Source: Cryomorphaceae bacterium (GTDB lineage Bacteria; Bacteroidota; Bacteroidia; Flavobacteriales_D; Crocinitomicaceae). Taken from it: a stretch of 64,000 bases of DNA. The stretch is taken from assembly GCA_027490665.1 (NCBI GenBank), contig JAIXXP010000021.1, forward strand, positions 16,544-80,543, written 5' to 3'. The position numbers and the translations under genes are program-made. This document shows, in pieces, positions 17,571 through 26,142 of this stretch (positions are counted from its first letter, which is position 1; each line of letters starts with the position of its first letter). The notes beneath the pieces are model-generated. The model saw only the letters and a program-made list of their open reading frames with translations. It did no database searches and had not been told where the DNA came from.

Positions 17571-18152
17571 CTATAATAAAAATTCACATTCACAAAGGTA
17601 ATCGAGGGTCTCGAGGTGCCGTTGCGCTTCAAAAAGTGTGGCACCCCATGCGTAGGTGCCGTGCCCAGCAATAATAAAGCAATGCTGCTGAATGGAAGAG
17701 ACGCGTTCGTCTAATTGCTGACAAAGCAAAGTCATGTCTTGTTGGTTATCGACGATCGGAATTGCTAGGCTATCAAGATGACTATGGCAGCCTTTGAATC
17801 CTTTTTGGATTTCATAGCCCTGAACAGGAAAGAAATCTTCGTTGAACTGGGAGATCAGTACAGGATATTTTCCATGGCTGTGCAACACTACCTGCGCTTC
17901 AGGGAAGTTTTTGTAAATCCAAAGGTGAATTTGAGTTTCATCCGAAGGCTTGGTACCATGGAACATCCCTGTCCCTATTCCAGCTGAATCTATGGTCATG
18001 AAGTCTTGCTCCGTGAAATCTGATTTATGCACTCCAGATCTAGAAACCCAACATTGTTGGTGTTCATCTATAAATGAATAATTGGTGGAGGTGGCAGGCG
18101 ACCAACCTCTCGCATTTAAAGTGCGTATAAGTTGTGCGAATGCGGCTTTCAT
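17571..18152 (-). CDS. mtnB: Methylthioribulose-1-phosphate dehydratase
   Basis: A 193-residue class II aldolase-fold enzyme that dehydrates 5-methylthioribulose-1-phosphate in methionine salvage. Family features are ARGWSPATSTNYS near the N-terminus, SRSGVHKSDF, the zinc-binding pair HSHG, and a third zinc His in AGHGTYAWG. The length is typical. Its ATG overlaps the yqeY stop codon by one base (TAATG), so it is translationally coupled to the division operon. mtnA, mtnK and the final aminotransferase are not in this window. Confidence 0.92.
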   Translation of the reverse strand: MKAAFAQLIRTLNARGWSPATSTNYSFIDEHQQCWVSRSGVHKSDFTEQDFMTIDSAGIGTGMFHGTKPSDETQIHLWIYKNFPEAQVVLHSHGKYPVLISQFNEDFFPVQGYEIQKGFKGCHSHLDSLAIPIVDNQQDMTLLCQQLDERVSSIQQHCFIIAGHGTYAWGATLFEAQRHLETLDYLCECEFLL

Positions 18153-18604
18153 TAGTTGGCGAGGGTCTCTTTGACAAGTGCAGCAATAACTTTTCCGTCA
18201 GCTTTCCCTGCTAATTTTCCCGATAAAACACCCATGACCTTTCCCATATCTTGAGGGCCAGCTGCACCTGTTTGGTTGATTGCAGCTTGAACCTCGGTGC
18301 GAATTTCATCTTCAGTAAGCATTTTTGGTAAATAGGCTTCTATAACTTGTGCTTGATAAAGTTCTTCGGCTGCGAGGTCGGGACGCTCTTGTTGATTATA
18401 GAGGGTATAGGTCTCCATGCGCTGTTTATGCAGCTTCATGCAAATTTTAATGGCGGTTTCTTCCGATACTTCAGCGTCTGCACCAGAGGTTGCCTCTAAC
18501 AATAATTTAGATTTGATATCGCGCAAGGCAGCAAGCTTCTCCTTTTCTTTGGCAAGCATTGCATTTTTGATATCTAGGTTGATGCGCTCTGTGAATGTCA
18601 TCAT
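18152..18604 (-). CDS. yqeY: GatB/YqeY domain protein
   Basis: A 150-residue all-helical YqeY protein. It has the full family pattern: N-terminal FTERINLDIKNAMLAKEKEKLAALRDIKSKL, the central EETAIKICMKLHKQRMETYTLY, and the tail domain homologous to the C-terminus of GatB (DEIRTEVQAAIN to MGKVMGVLSGKLAGKADGK). YqeY is a free-standing relative of the amidotransferase tail; its job is not settled. Start choice is between adjacent ATGs at 18604 and 18601; the first overlaps the ftsZ stop by one base. It commonly follows ftsZ in Bacteroidota. Confidence 0.92.
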   Translation of the reverse strand: MMTFTERINLDIKNAMLAKEKEKLAALRDIKSKLLLEATSGADAEVSEETAIKICMKLHKQRMETYTLYNQQERPDLAAEELYQAQVIEAYLPKMLTEDEIRTEVQAAINQTGAAGPQDMGKVMGVLSGKLAGKADGKVIAALVKETLAN

Positions 18605-20295
18605 TAATCTACGTTATCGTGCAAAAAATTATTTCCATTGCGCAATGTTGGTTGGCCATTCGCATCGGTGCTTACGCCAAAACGAGAGATGTTATCTTGT
18701 GTGCTTGGCGCTTGTTGTTGCAAATGAATGTTTCTGCGCACAAATGCAGGTTCGTTTTCGAATTCCAAAAGACCATCTGGTTTTTGAAGTTTAGAAGTAA
18801 ACTCTTGAATGCGAGAAACACGCTCTTGGACCTTGCGTTGTTGTTCTTCAGGGCTCAAAATGCGCTTTGGTTGCTCCATTTCGACGCGTTGAATACTGTC
18901 GTCTTCAAGTACATGCTTTACAACATGTTGCTGAACTGGAGTTGTTTGCACTGGAGTTGCTTGAACAGGAGTTGCTTGAACAGGAGCTGTGAATTCTACT
19001 GGTTGAATAGGCTCTGGTTGCACGTCAAAAACCTCCCAACTCATAGAAGCTTGGCTGTTAGAGGCAACTTCTTCTTGCTCGTCGTAGAGATTAAAAGTCG
19101 TTTTGGCGCTTGCTGCAACAGCATCTATAGGTTGCTCTTGCACTTGAAATGGATTCACGAGAGGCGCTTCAACTTGTTTCATGAAGGGTTCTGGCGTGCT
19201 CGTTTCAATTGGTGCAGCTGCAATTGTCTCAAAAGGAGAAGTTAAGGGAGCTGTGATTTCTTGCTTCTTTTCTTCTTCGAGAACGACAACAGTTCGCTCT
19301 GGGCTTTTTTCAAAACCAGTAAGTGGAGAAGCTGTAAAACCTGTAGCGATAATAGTGAGACTGAGTTGATCGCCTAAAGAAGCATCGTAACCATGACCCC
19401 AAATAACGTCGGCTGTAGAACCAGCAGCTTCTTGAATGTAATCAGTAATATCGGTGATTTCGTCCATCATGACTTCGCGGTCACCATAGGTAATGTTGAG
19501 CAATACATAACGAGCACCGTTGATGTCGTTGTCGTAGAGCAATGGGGATGTGAGCGCATTTTTAACAGCAACAACTGCGCGGTCTTCACCTGCTGCAATT
19601 GCACTACCCATGATCGCATGACCTGAATTGCGCATCACTGTATTGACGTCGTTGAAATCGACGTTGATGGCGCCTGTCACGGAAATGACTTCCGCAATGC
19701 CTTTTGCAGCAACGGTTAGTACATCGTCGGCATGAGAAAACGCCTCTGACAAAGACATGTTTTTGCCGAATTCACGCAAACGCTCGTTGTTGATAATGAG
19801 AAGTGTATCAACGTTCTGACGCATGCGCTCCAGTCCTTCTTCAGCTTGTTGGCGTCTTTTACGACCTTCAAAATTAAAAGGAACTGTGACGATACCAACG
19901 GTAAGGATGCCGAGGTCTTTGGCAACTTGTGCGATGACTGGGGCAGCACCTGTGCCGGTTCCACCACCCATACCAGCGGTTACAAACACCATTTTGGTGT
20001 CTTTGGACAGAAGCTCGCGAATTTCTTGGATGTTCTCCATGGCGGCATTCATGCCTACATCTGGAATCATGCCAGCACCGCGTCCTTCGGTAAGAGTTGG
20101 GCCTAGTTGAATTTTATGCGGAACTGGTGAAAGCTCCAATGCTTGGCAATCGGTGTTGCATACGATGAAGTCCACGCCTGCAATTCCTTGCAAGTACATG
20201 TGGTTCACGGCATTTGAACCGCCTCCGCCAACTCCGATCACTTTGATGATAGAAGCGGATTGTGGTGTTTCGTGTTTGGGTAGATCAAATTCCAT
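18604..20295 (-). CDS. ftsZ: Cell division protein FtsZ
   Basis: A 563-residue tubulin-like GTPase that forms the division ring. The GTP-binding signature GGGTGTG lies at residues 110-116, after VGVGGGGSNAV-type N-terminal sequence; the T7 loop is recognisable as NVDFNDVN. The core ends near residue 330. A long C-terminal linker of about 230 residues follows, rich in Pro, Val, Gln, Thr and Glu, and includes four five-residue repeats. The protein ends with NNFLHDNVD, which resembles FtsZ tails in Flavobacteriia and is probably the peptide that binds FtsA. Such long linkers are usual in this phylum. Confidence 0.98.
   Translation of the reverse strand: MEFDLPKHETPQSASIIKVIGVGGGGSNAVNHMYLQGIAGVDFIVCNTDCQALELSPVPHKIQLGPTLTEGRGAGMIPDVGMNAAMENIQEIRELLSKDTKMVFVTAGMGGGTGTGAAPVIAQVAKDLGILTVGIVTVPFNFEGRKRRQQAEEGLERMRQNVDTLLIINNERLREFGKNMSLSEAFSHADDVLTVAAKGIAEVISVTGAINVDFNDVNTVMRNSGHAIMGSAIAAGEDRAVVAVKNALTSPLLYDNDINGARYVLLNITYGDREVMMDEITDITDYIQEAAGSTADVIWGHGYDASLGDQLSLTIIATGFTASPLTGFEKSPERTVVVLEEEKKQEITAPLTSPFETIAAAPIETSTPEPFMKQVEAPLVNPFQVQEQPIDAVAASAKTTFNLYDEQEEVASNSQASMSWEVFDVQPEPIQPVEFTAPVQATPVQATPVQTTPVQQHVVKHVLEDDSIQRVEMEQPKRILSPEEQQRKVQERVSRIQEFTSKLQKPDGLLEFENEPAFVRRNIHLQQQAPSTQDNISRFGVSTDANGQPTLRNGNNFLHDNVD
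18931..18990 (-). repeat. Four tandem 15-bp repeats encoding TPVQx in the FtsZ linker
   Basis: Four imperfect copies of a 15-bp unit lie head to tail in frame, coding for a run of T-P-V-Q-A/T residues in the disordered FtsZ linker. The last two copies are nearly identical at the DNA level. The unit length is a multiple of three, so copy number can change without breaking the frame. Confidence 0.85.
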
Positions 20296-20331
20296 AATAC
20301 TGCTGTGTATAACCTAGTTTGTCAAAATATT

Positions 20332-21714
20332 TTAATCTTCAGAATCGTCAAAGAATTTTTTAACCGGACCTAATATTCGTTCAAAAAAATCACCGCGACG
20401 CTCTACGTTTGAATGTGTTTTTATCTTTTCTTGTTTCTCTACGACTTGTTGCTCACGCGTTACTTCGTCTTGTTGTACCACTGCCGCTTGCTCCCAAGGC
20501 TGAACAGCCTCTAAGCTTTCAAAACCTTTGAGAACCAGCCCGATTCCAGTAGCAAACATTGGGCTTGATAAAGACTCGATGTCGTTGGAATTAGCAAGGT
20601 GTTCCGTTGGGTAACCAATGCGGGCATCCATACCCGTGAGGTATTCGATGAGTTGGGTAAGGTGCTTAAGTTGTGAACCACCACCAGTAACGACAATACC
20701 ACCGATGAGTTTTTTCTCGTAACCTGAGTTTTTGATTTCGAGGTTAACAAGCTCGATGATTTCTTCCATTCTGGCTTGAATGATACTCGCTAGGTTGCGC
20801 AAGGTGATTTCCTTTGGATCACGACCGCGAAGACCTGGAATACAAACTACTTCGTTTTCTTTGCTTTCAGAGGCCAAGGCACTACCAAACTTCACTTTCA
20901 ACATTTCGGCCTGGCGCTGCATAATGCGGCAACCTTCTTTGATGTCTTGCGTGATGACATTACCACCGAAAGGAATAACTGCGGTATGACGAATAAGGCT
21001 ATCATGGAAAATAGCGACGTCGGTTGTACCACCACCGATATCGACAAGTACTACTCCTGCTTCTTTCTCTTCGTCGGAGAGCACGGCCTCAGCTGAGGCA
21101 ATAGGCTCTAAAATGATGTCTTTCACACTAAGGCCCGAACGATCAACGCAACGCGTAATGTTCTGTACGTTTGTGACCTGCCCACTGATAATGTGGAAAT
21201 TAGCTTCTAAACGCACACCACCCATACCAATTGGGTCTTTGATTTCAGGTTCGCCATCGACGATATATTCTTGAGGGATCACGGTAATGATTTCTTCACC
21301 TGGGTTCATGACCATTTGGTACATGTCGTCGACAAAAGCGTCGATATCAACTTGGGAGATTTCACCGTTGGTGGTGCGGCGGGTGTAAATGCCGCGGTGC
21401 TGCATGCTCTTGATGTGTTGGCCTGCGATGCCTACGTGTACATTTTTGATTTTGAGGTTGCCTTCGACAGCATTTTGAGTTGCTTCTACTGCTGAGTTGA
21501 TGGATTGAACTGTGCGTTCGATATTGGAAACCACGCCACGCATCACGCCTAAAGACTCGCTTTTACCCATAGCGATGATTTCAATTTTGTTGTGTTCATT
21601 TTTACGACCAACAAAACATGCAATTTTGGTAGTGCCGATGTCCAAACCAACAACTACGCGTGTGCGTTTCACTTCGGTGTTGTTATTTTTTTCTGCAAAC
21701 GATTTGTCCTTCAT
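20332..21714 (-). CDS. ftsA: Cell division protein FtsA
   Basis: A 460-residue actin-like ATPase that anchors FtsZ to the membrane and activates the septal synthase. The phosphate 1 motif is VGLDIGTTKIACFVG. Further actin-fold signatures are VLVDIGGGTTDVAIF (phosphate 2) and GGIVVTGGGSQL (adenosine motif). The C-terminus ends in a basic-amphipathic stretch (FFERILGPVKKFFDDSED), which fits the membrane-targeting helix. The ATG at 21714 is used; a GTG three codons earlier is possible. The start overlaps the ftsQ 3' end by 32 bases. Confidence 0.97.
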   Translation of the reverse strand: MKDKSFAEKNNNTEVKRTRVVVGLDIGTTKIACFVGRKNEHNKIEIIAMGKSESLGVMRGVVSNIERTVQSINSAVEATQNAVEGNLKIKNVHVGIAGQHIKSMQHRGIYTRRTTNGEISQVDIDAFVDDMYQMVMNPGEEIITVIPQEYIVDGEPEIKDPIGMGGVRLEANFHIISGQVTNVQNITRCVDRSGLSVKDIILEPIASAEAVLSDEEKEAGVVLVDIGGGTTDVAIFHDSLIRHTAVIPFGGNVITQDIKEGCRIMQRQAEMLKVKFGSALASESKENEVVCIPGLRGRDPKEITLRNLASIIQARMEEIIELVNLEIKNSGYEKKLIGGIVVTGGGSQLKHLTQLIEYLTGMDARIGYPTEHLANSNDIESLSSPMFATGIGLVLKGFESLEAVQPWEQAAVVQQDEVTREQQVVEKQEKIKTHSNVERRGDFFERILGPVKKFFDDSED

Positions 21715-22477
21715 ACTTGACACTTATTTCTTTGTATTTATTCCAGCCTTCGTGAGGCAGGGCTTCTTTGTAAAAATGGGTCAGACGTTCAAATTTGTCC
21801 GAAACTTCTTTGGTGCTGCGCGCAGGACCAAAGACAATTTGTTGCTCTCCGACCAACGGAATGAGGATGAAATCGCCGTTGGATTGAAGGTAAACTTGAC
21901 CGATTAATTTGTGCATTAATGGATCGTTACAAACATAATTTGAAATGCGGTAGATTTGACTAATTTTTTGAGAACTTTTCAAATTTGGATTGTTAATAAA
22001 ATCGCAGTTCAGATGAGGGTTGTAGACGTCTCTAATTGCACCAGAAAAAACCAAAACTCGGGCCGTGTGTAGGGTCGATCTGTACATCATAAAGCCGTCT
22101 TGATCAAGGTAATAGCTTTGGCCGCTTGTATTAAAGATGCGGGCAATTGGTTTTCTGAGCGCCAATTTGATTTCCCATTTATCGCCCAAATGCTTATAAA
22201 CATTAACTTCCTTGACCTCAGCCATTGCAGAAATAGCACGCTCAATAGAGTGCACATTGAGCTCGTTTGCCAACATTTTTTTTCTAAATAACTTGCGCAG
22301 TTGCAATCTGTCCTTCAACTCTTGATCAGTCAAAAAAGTGTTCTCGTCTTCGGCATGAATGGAAATGAGCGGTGTTCGCAATACTTTATTTTGTTCTGCT
22401 TGACCCGCAAAATAAAAAACCACTACAACCCCAATAAATAAGAGCAGCCAAAAAATTCTTAAAAGCCAAATTTTCAT
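21683..22477 (-). CDS. ftsQ: Cell division protein FtsQ-like
   Basis: A 264-residue bitopic membrane protein: one N-terminal transmembrane helix (about residues 4-24, LLRIFWLLLFIGVVVVFYF) and a periplasmic domain. The segment from about residue 68 (SIERAISAMAEVKEVNVYKHLGDKWEIKLALRKPIARI) has the FtsQ beta-domain pattern, followed by SYYLDQDGFMM. The POTRA part is short and divergent, as in other Bacteroidota. FtsQ links FtsL/FtsB and the septal synthase to the ring. Position between murC and ftsA supports the call. ATGA overlap with murC. Confidence 0.88.
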   Translation of the reverse strand: MKIWLLRIFWLLLFIGVVVVFYFAGQAEQNKVLRTPLISIHAEDENTFLTDQELKDRLQLRKLFRKKMLANELNVHSIERAISAMAEVKEVNVYKHLGDKWEIKLALRKPIARIFNTSGQSYYLDQDGFMMYRSTLHTARVLVFSGAIRDVYNPHLNCDFINNPNLKSSQKISQIYRISNYVCNDPLMHKLIGQVYLQSNGDFILIPLVGEQQIVFGPARSTKEVSDKFERLTHFYKEALPHEGWNKYKEISVKYEGQIVCRKK

Positions 22478-23853
22478 GGTTGTGTGATTTGCATTTTTAG
22501 TAATTCAGTTAGTGGCGCCACCAAACGATCAATATCGCCTGCGCCGATGGTAAGCACTACTCCTTTTTTTATGGTTCTTAAAGCCATTAATACCTCATGT
22601 GCTTGCAAGACCGCCTTCGTTTCCATTGGGGTTATATCCCTTAGCCACTCGCTGGTCACACCAGGAATAGGAAGTTCTCGCGCTGGATATATTGGCAATA
22701 AAAAAAGCTGGTCTAGGGCAGCCAAAGAGACGGCAAATTCTTGGGCAAAATCTTTGGTCCGCGAAAACAAATGCGGCTGAAAAACACCGATAATAGGCCA
22801 GCCTGGATACATAGACCGAACCGAAGAAATCAGTGCATTGATTTCGGTCGGATGATGCGCGTAATCATCGATATATACCAATTCTTCGGACCGAAGCTGG
22901 TACTCGAAACGACGTTTGACACCCTTAAAACTTTTCAGCGCGGGCCGTAAGTCAGCGACTTCAAAAGCTAAAAGATGTAGTAAGGCAATACACCCTAAAG
23001 CGTTTTCTGCATTGTGAATACCTGGTAAACCCAATTCTATATTTGGGAAAATCTCTTGACCAATTCGTAAATCGGCCACCTGAAAACCGTGCGCATACCT
23101 CAAATTCGCAAGGCTATAATTTGCTGTTGAAGAATCAACTGCGTAGGTAAACACTTTGGCTAAGCTCGCAAGTGCTAGTCCTTCTTTTTGAACACAAAAG
23201 CCTTTTGGATCAATGCGCAAAGAAAATTGTCTGAAGCCTTCTACAAAGGAATCGGTGCTCCCGTAAATATCGAGGTGATCAGGGTCTGCGGCAGTAATGA
23301 TGGCTGCAAAAGGAGAAAGCTGTAAAAAACTTCGGTCAAATTCATCAGCCTCAATAACTGCATAGGGGCTTTGGGCATGCAGGACCAAATTGGATTCAAA
23401 ATTACTCGCAATTCCGCCCAAAAATGCGGTACAACCTACTCCCAACTCTGTTAAAAGATGAGCGAGTAACGAACTTGTTGTTGTTTTGCCGTGGGTACCT
23501 GCCACACAAAGCCCTTGAAAAGTTTTGGTAAGCACACCAAGGACTTCTGCCCTCTTCAAAATTTGAAAATTGTTGGCCTGAAAAAATGCCAACTCACCCA
23601 ACGACTTAATTGCTGGTGTGTACACCACTAATGTTGTTTCTGGATTTTGAAAACCAGTTGGAATATCATCGTGTAAATCTTCGTGATGTATGGCAATGCC
23701 CTCTTGTATAAGTTGCTGAGTAAGCGCAGTTTCTACTTTATCGTAGCCCGCTACCTCTTTACCACTGAATTTAAAAAAGCGCGCTAAGGCACTCATACCA
23801 ATGCCACCAATACCAACAAAATATACCTGCTCGAATTGCTGAATTGACCTCAT
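22474..23853 (-). CDS. murC: UDP-N-acetylmuramate--L-alanine ligase
   Basis: A 459-residue cytoplasmic Mur ligase that adds L-alanine to UDP-MurNAc. The N-terminal UDP-binding Rossmann motif is FVGIGGIGMSALA. The ATP-binding loop is AGTHGKTTTSSLL. The central motif EADEFDRSF and the linker IDDYAHHPTEI (His-rich, typical of MurC) complete the signature. Its start overlaps the murG stop by 4 bases (ATGA). Confidence 0.97.
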   Translation of the reverse strand: MRSIQQFEQVYFVGIGGIGMSALARFFKFSGKEVAGYDKVETALTQQLIQEGIAIHHEDLHDDIPTGFQNPETTLVVYTPAIKSLGELAFFQANNFQILKRAEVLGVLTKTFQGLCVAGTHGKTTTSSLLAHLLTELGVGCTAFLGGIASNFESNLVLHAQSPYAVIEADEFDRSFLQLSPFAAIITAADPDHLDIYGSTDSFVEGFRQFSLRIDPKGFCVQKEGLALASLAKVFTYAVDSSTANYSLANLRYAHGFQVADLRIGQEIFPNIELGLPGIHNAENALGCIALLHLLAFEVADLRPALKSFKGVKRRFEYQLRSEELVYIDDYAHHPTEINALISSVRSMYPGWPIIGVFQPHLFSRTKDFAQEFAVSLAALDQLFLLPIYPARELPIPGVTSEWLRDITPMETKAVLQAHEVLMALRTIKKGVVLTIGAGDIDRLVAPLTELLKMQITQP

Positions 23854-24953
23854 AACTTTGCGCTATTTAGACATACTTCAACAATTGCCTTTGTAGCGTT
23901 CGGAAGTGCAAAGGACGTTAATTCGGTTGCCAACTGCTGTTGTTGAGCAAGATCTGAAAATAAATCAAGTGCGGTTGCTACTAATTTTTCAGAAGCTTCC
24001 GCATCGCCTACTAAAATAGCAGCTGAACGGTTAACAAGGGCAAGGGCATTTTTAGTTTGATGGTCTTCAGCTACATTTGGAGATGGAACTAAAATAGTAG
24101 GTTTCGCTACAAGTGCTAACTCACTTACTGAAAGCGCACCAGCACGAGAAATAATGACGGTAGAAAGCGCATAAGCGAGGTCCATTCTCTGGATAAATGG
24201 GAAAACCTTCACATTGGCAGGTAAATTTGCTTCAAATTGAGCTAATTCTTGCTCATACGACTTTCCACATTGCCACAATACTTGTATTGTTCCTGTTTCT
24301 AATGTAGGTAGCGCTGCACGGAGTGCCTTATTCAATGTTTTAGCACCTAGACTCCCGCCCATGACAAATAGGGTGGCCTTATTTGGATCAAGGCCAAAAT
24401 GTTCGGCTGCTTCGGCTTTAAGCACTGAGAGGTCTTGCAGTAAATATGCCCGCACCGGATTACCAGTAAGCTTGATTTTTTTTGGATCAAAGAATTTATC
24501 CATGTTTGGATAGGCTACACAAATTGCCTTCGCTTTTCGGGCTAATATTTGGTTGGTTTTACCAGGAAAGGAATTTTGTTCTTGTAATAAAGTTGGAACA
24601 CCAAGCAATTGCGCCATTTGCAAGGTTGGTCCGCTGGCATAACCACCCACGCCAATCACCAATTCTGGCTTGAAGCGACGGATGACAAAAAATGCCTTGA
24701 CCAAACTTTGTACAATTTTAAAGGGCAACAATAAGTTTTTCAAAGTCAGTTTGCGCTGCAAGCCCATGATGGGCAAGCCTACAATCGGATAACCAGCTTG
24801 TGGAACTTTTTCCATTTCCATTTTTCCTTCGGCGCCAATAAACAAAATGTCTGCATTGCTATTGCAGCGTTTGATTTCATCGGCAATGGCCAAAGCTGGA
24901 AAAATATGGCCTCCTGTGCCACCTCCTGAGATGATTACTTTAGTCAATTTCAT
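23850..24953 (-). CDS. murG: UDP-GlcNAc:undecaprenyl-pyrophosphoryl-MurNAc-pentapeptide GlcNAc transferase
   Basis: A 367-residue membrane-associated GT28 glycosyltransferase that converts lipid I to lipid II. The N-terminal G-loop ISGGGTGGHIFPALAIA is diagnostic. Further signatures are GVGGYASGP, LQEQNSFPGKTNQ, TGNPVR, MGGSLGAKTLN and SRAGALSVSELALVAKPTILVPSP. The ATG at 24953 starts just before the G-loop; the longer frame to 25037 lies inside ftsW and is not used. The start overlaps ftsW by 14 bases. Confidence 0.97.
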   Translation of the reverse strand: MKLTKVIISGGGTGGHIFPALAIADEIKRCNSNADILFIGAEGKMEMEKVPQAGYPIVGLPIMGLQRKLTLKNLLLPFKIVQSLVKAFFVIRRFKPELVIGVGGYASGPTLQMAQLLGVPTLLQEQNSFPGKTNQILARKAKAICVAYPNMDKFFDPKKIKLTGNPVRAYLLQDLSVLKAEAAEHFGLDPNKATLFVMGGSLGAKTLNKALRAALPTLETGTIQVLWQCGKSYEQELAQFEANLPANVKVFPFIQRMDLAYALSTVIISRAGALSVSELALVAKPTILVPSPNVAEDHQTKNALALVNRSAAILVGDAEASEKLVATALDLFSDLAQQQQLATELTSFALPNATKAIVEVCLNSAKL

Positions 24954-26133
24954 TTTCTTGAGGACTTGCAAATTGATTCTCTTGCTCATTCTTGGGAAGT
25001 TCTTTGGCAAAAGACTGCACCACACCAATGGAGACACAAGCCATGACCAACGCAGAACCTCCCATCGCCAAAAAAGGCATGTTTTGACCTGTTACAGGAA
25101 AAACACCTGTACAAACCAACATATTGATACTCGCTTGGGTAAGCAAGTGAATTCCAATGCCAAGCGCCACATAACTTTGAAATAAATCGGTGGTCTTGAG
25201 CGCAAAACGGATCATGCGAAAAAGTAAAATCAGGTACATGAGCACTAAAAAGAAAGCTGATGCAAAACCAAATTCTTCAACAAATGTTGCATAGTAAAAA
25301 TCGGCATAGGCTTCAGGAAGAAACTCTTTAAGCTTACCATCACCCACGCCTTGTCCGAATAAGGATCCTACCGAGATAGCCAACTTTGCATTGTTGGCCT
25401 GCTGATTGGCTTGCAAACTCTCCACACTTTGTTCGGCGGTCTCTACGCGGTTATTGATACGGTTCATCCAAGTATCGTAGCGCGGTAAAATTTCAGCCTC
25501 TGGCAAGGCTAAATGTGCACCCACAATTAACAATACGACAACTATTCCAGCTCCTGCAAGCGTAAGCAATTTTAATATAGGTACCCGACCTATATACAGC
25601 ATGATCATGCTCAACATAAATAGCATGGCTGAAGTCGAGAAATTATCCTTGAGAATAAGGACACAAGTTGCACCAATTGGCAATAATAAAGGCACGATAC
25701 CGTCTTTCCAGCTATCGAGTTTTTGCTGCTTCCTCACCAATAATTTACTAACGTATATGATGAGAGCCAACTTGGCGAAATCTGAAGATTGAAAGGTCAA
25801 ATTGATAAACGGAATGCGGATCCAGCGTCCTGCACCATTGACCTCCGCACCAAAAAACCAAGTAAACAACAAGAGAGCTAAACCCAAATAATAAGCGAAC
25901 TTAGCGGTTTGGCTAATATACTTTGCTGGCACCCTATGAATGCCGTACATTGCACCAAAACCTAGCACGACATAAACAAGATGTTTGAATAAATAAAAAA
26001 ATGGAGAACCCCCCTCAATCTTAATCAAGATAGGTACGAAACTATACACCGTGACCAACGAAAAAGCCATCATTAGCAAAGTAATGATCCAAATGACGGG
26101 GTCGCCTTTAAGATAAGAAAGGTAAGTTCTCAT
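24940..26133 (-). CDS. ftsW: Septal peptidoglycan glycosyltransferase FtsW
   Basis: A 397-residue SEDS-family polytopic membrane protein that polymerises lipid II at the septum together with FtsI. About ten transmembrane segments are visible. SEDS landmarks include NGAGRWIRIPFINLTFQSSDFAKLALI and the extracellular loop DFYYATFVEEFGF, where the Asp corresponds to the catalytic residue. The next helix pair ends in GVFPVTGQNMPFLAMGGSALV. The position between murD and murG supports FtsW rather than RodA. The C-terminal tail is polar and acidic. Confidence 0.96.
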   Translation of the reverse strand: MRTYLSYLKGDPVIWIITLLMMAFSLVTVYSFVPILIKIEGGSPFFYLFKHLVYVVLGFGAMYGIHRVPAKYISQTAKFAYYLGLALLLFTWFFGAEVNGAGRWIRIPFINLTFQSSDFAKLALIIYVSKLLVRKQQKLDSWKDGIVPLLLPIGATCVLILKDNFSTSAMLFMLSMIMLYIGRVPILKLLTLAGAGIVVVLLIVGAHLALPEAEILPRYDTWMNRINNRVETAEQSVESLQANQQANNAKLAISVGSLFGQGVGDGKLKEFLPEAYADFYYATFVEEFGFASAFFLVLMYLILLFRMIRFALKTTDLFQSYVALGIGIHLLTQASINMLVCTGVFPVTGQNMPFLAMGGSALVMACVSIGVVQSFAKELPKNEQENQFASPQENEID

Positions 26134-26142
26134 TTCACCAAA

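Noticed and set aside
18931..18990. Tandem repeats considered as a CRISPR fragment
   Set aside because: Units are 15 bp, contiguous and in frame with no spacers, and they encode the FtsZ linker.
18595..19245. A 216-codon open frame opposite the ftsZ 3' end
   Set aside because: The Cys/Trp/Leu/Arg-rich, repetitive translation (repeated SCLNR-like units) is the antisense of the FtsZ linker repeats. The ftsZ frame is fully supported.
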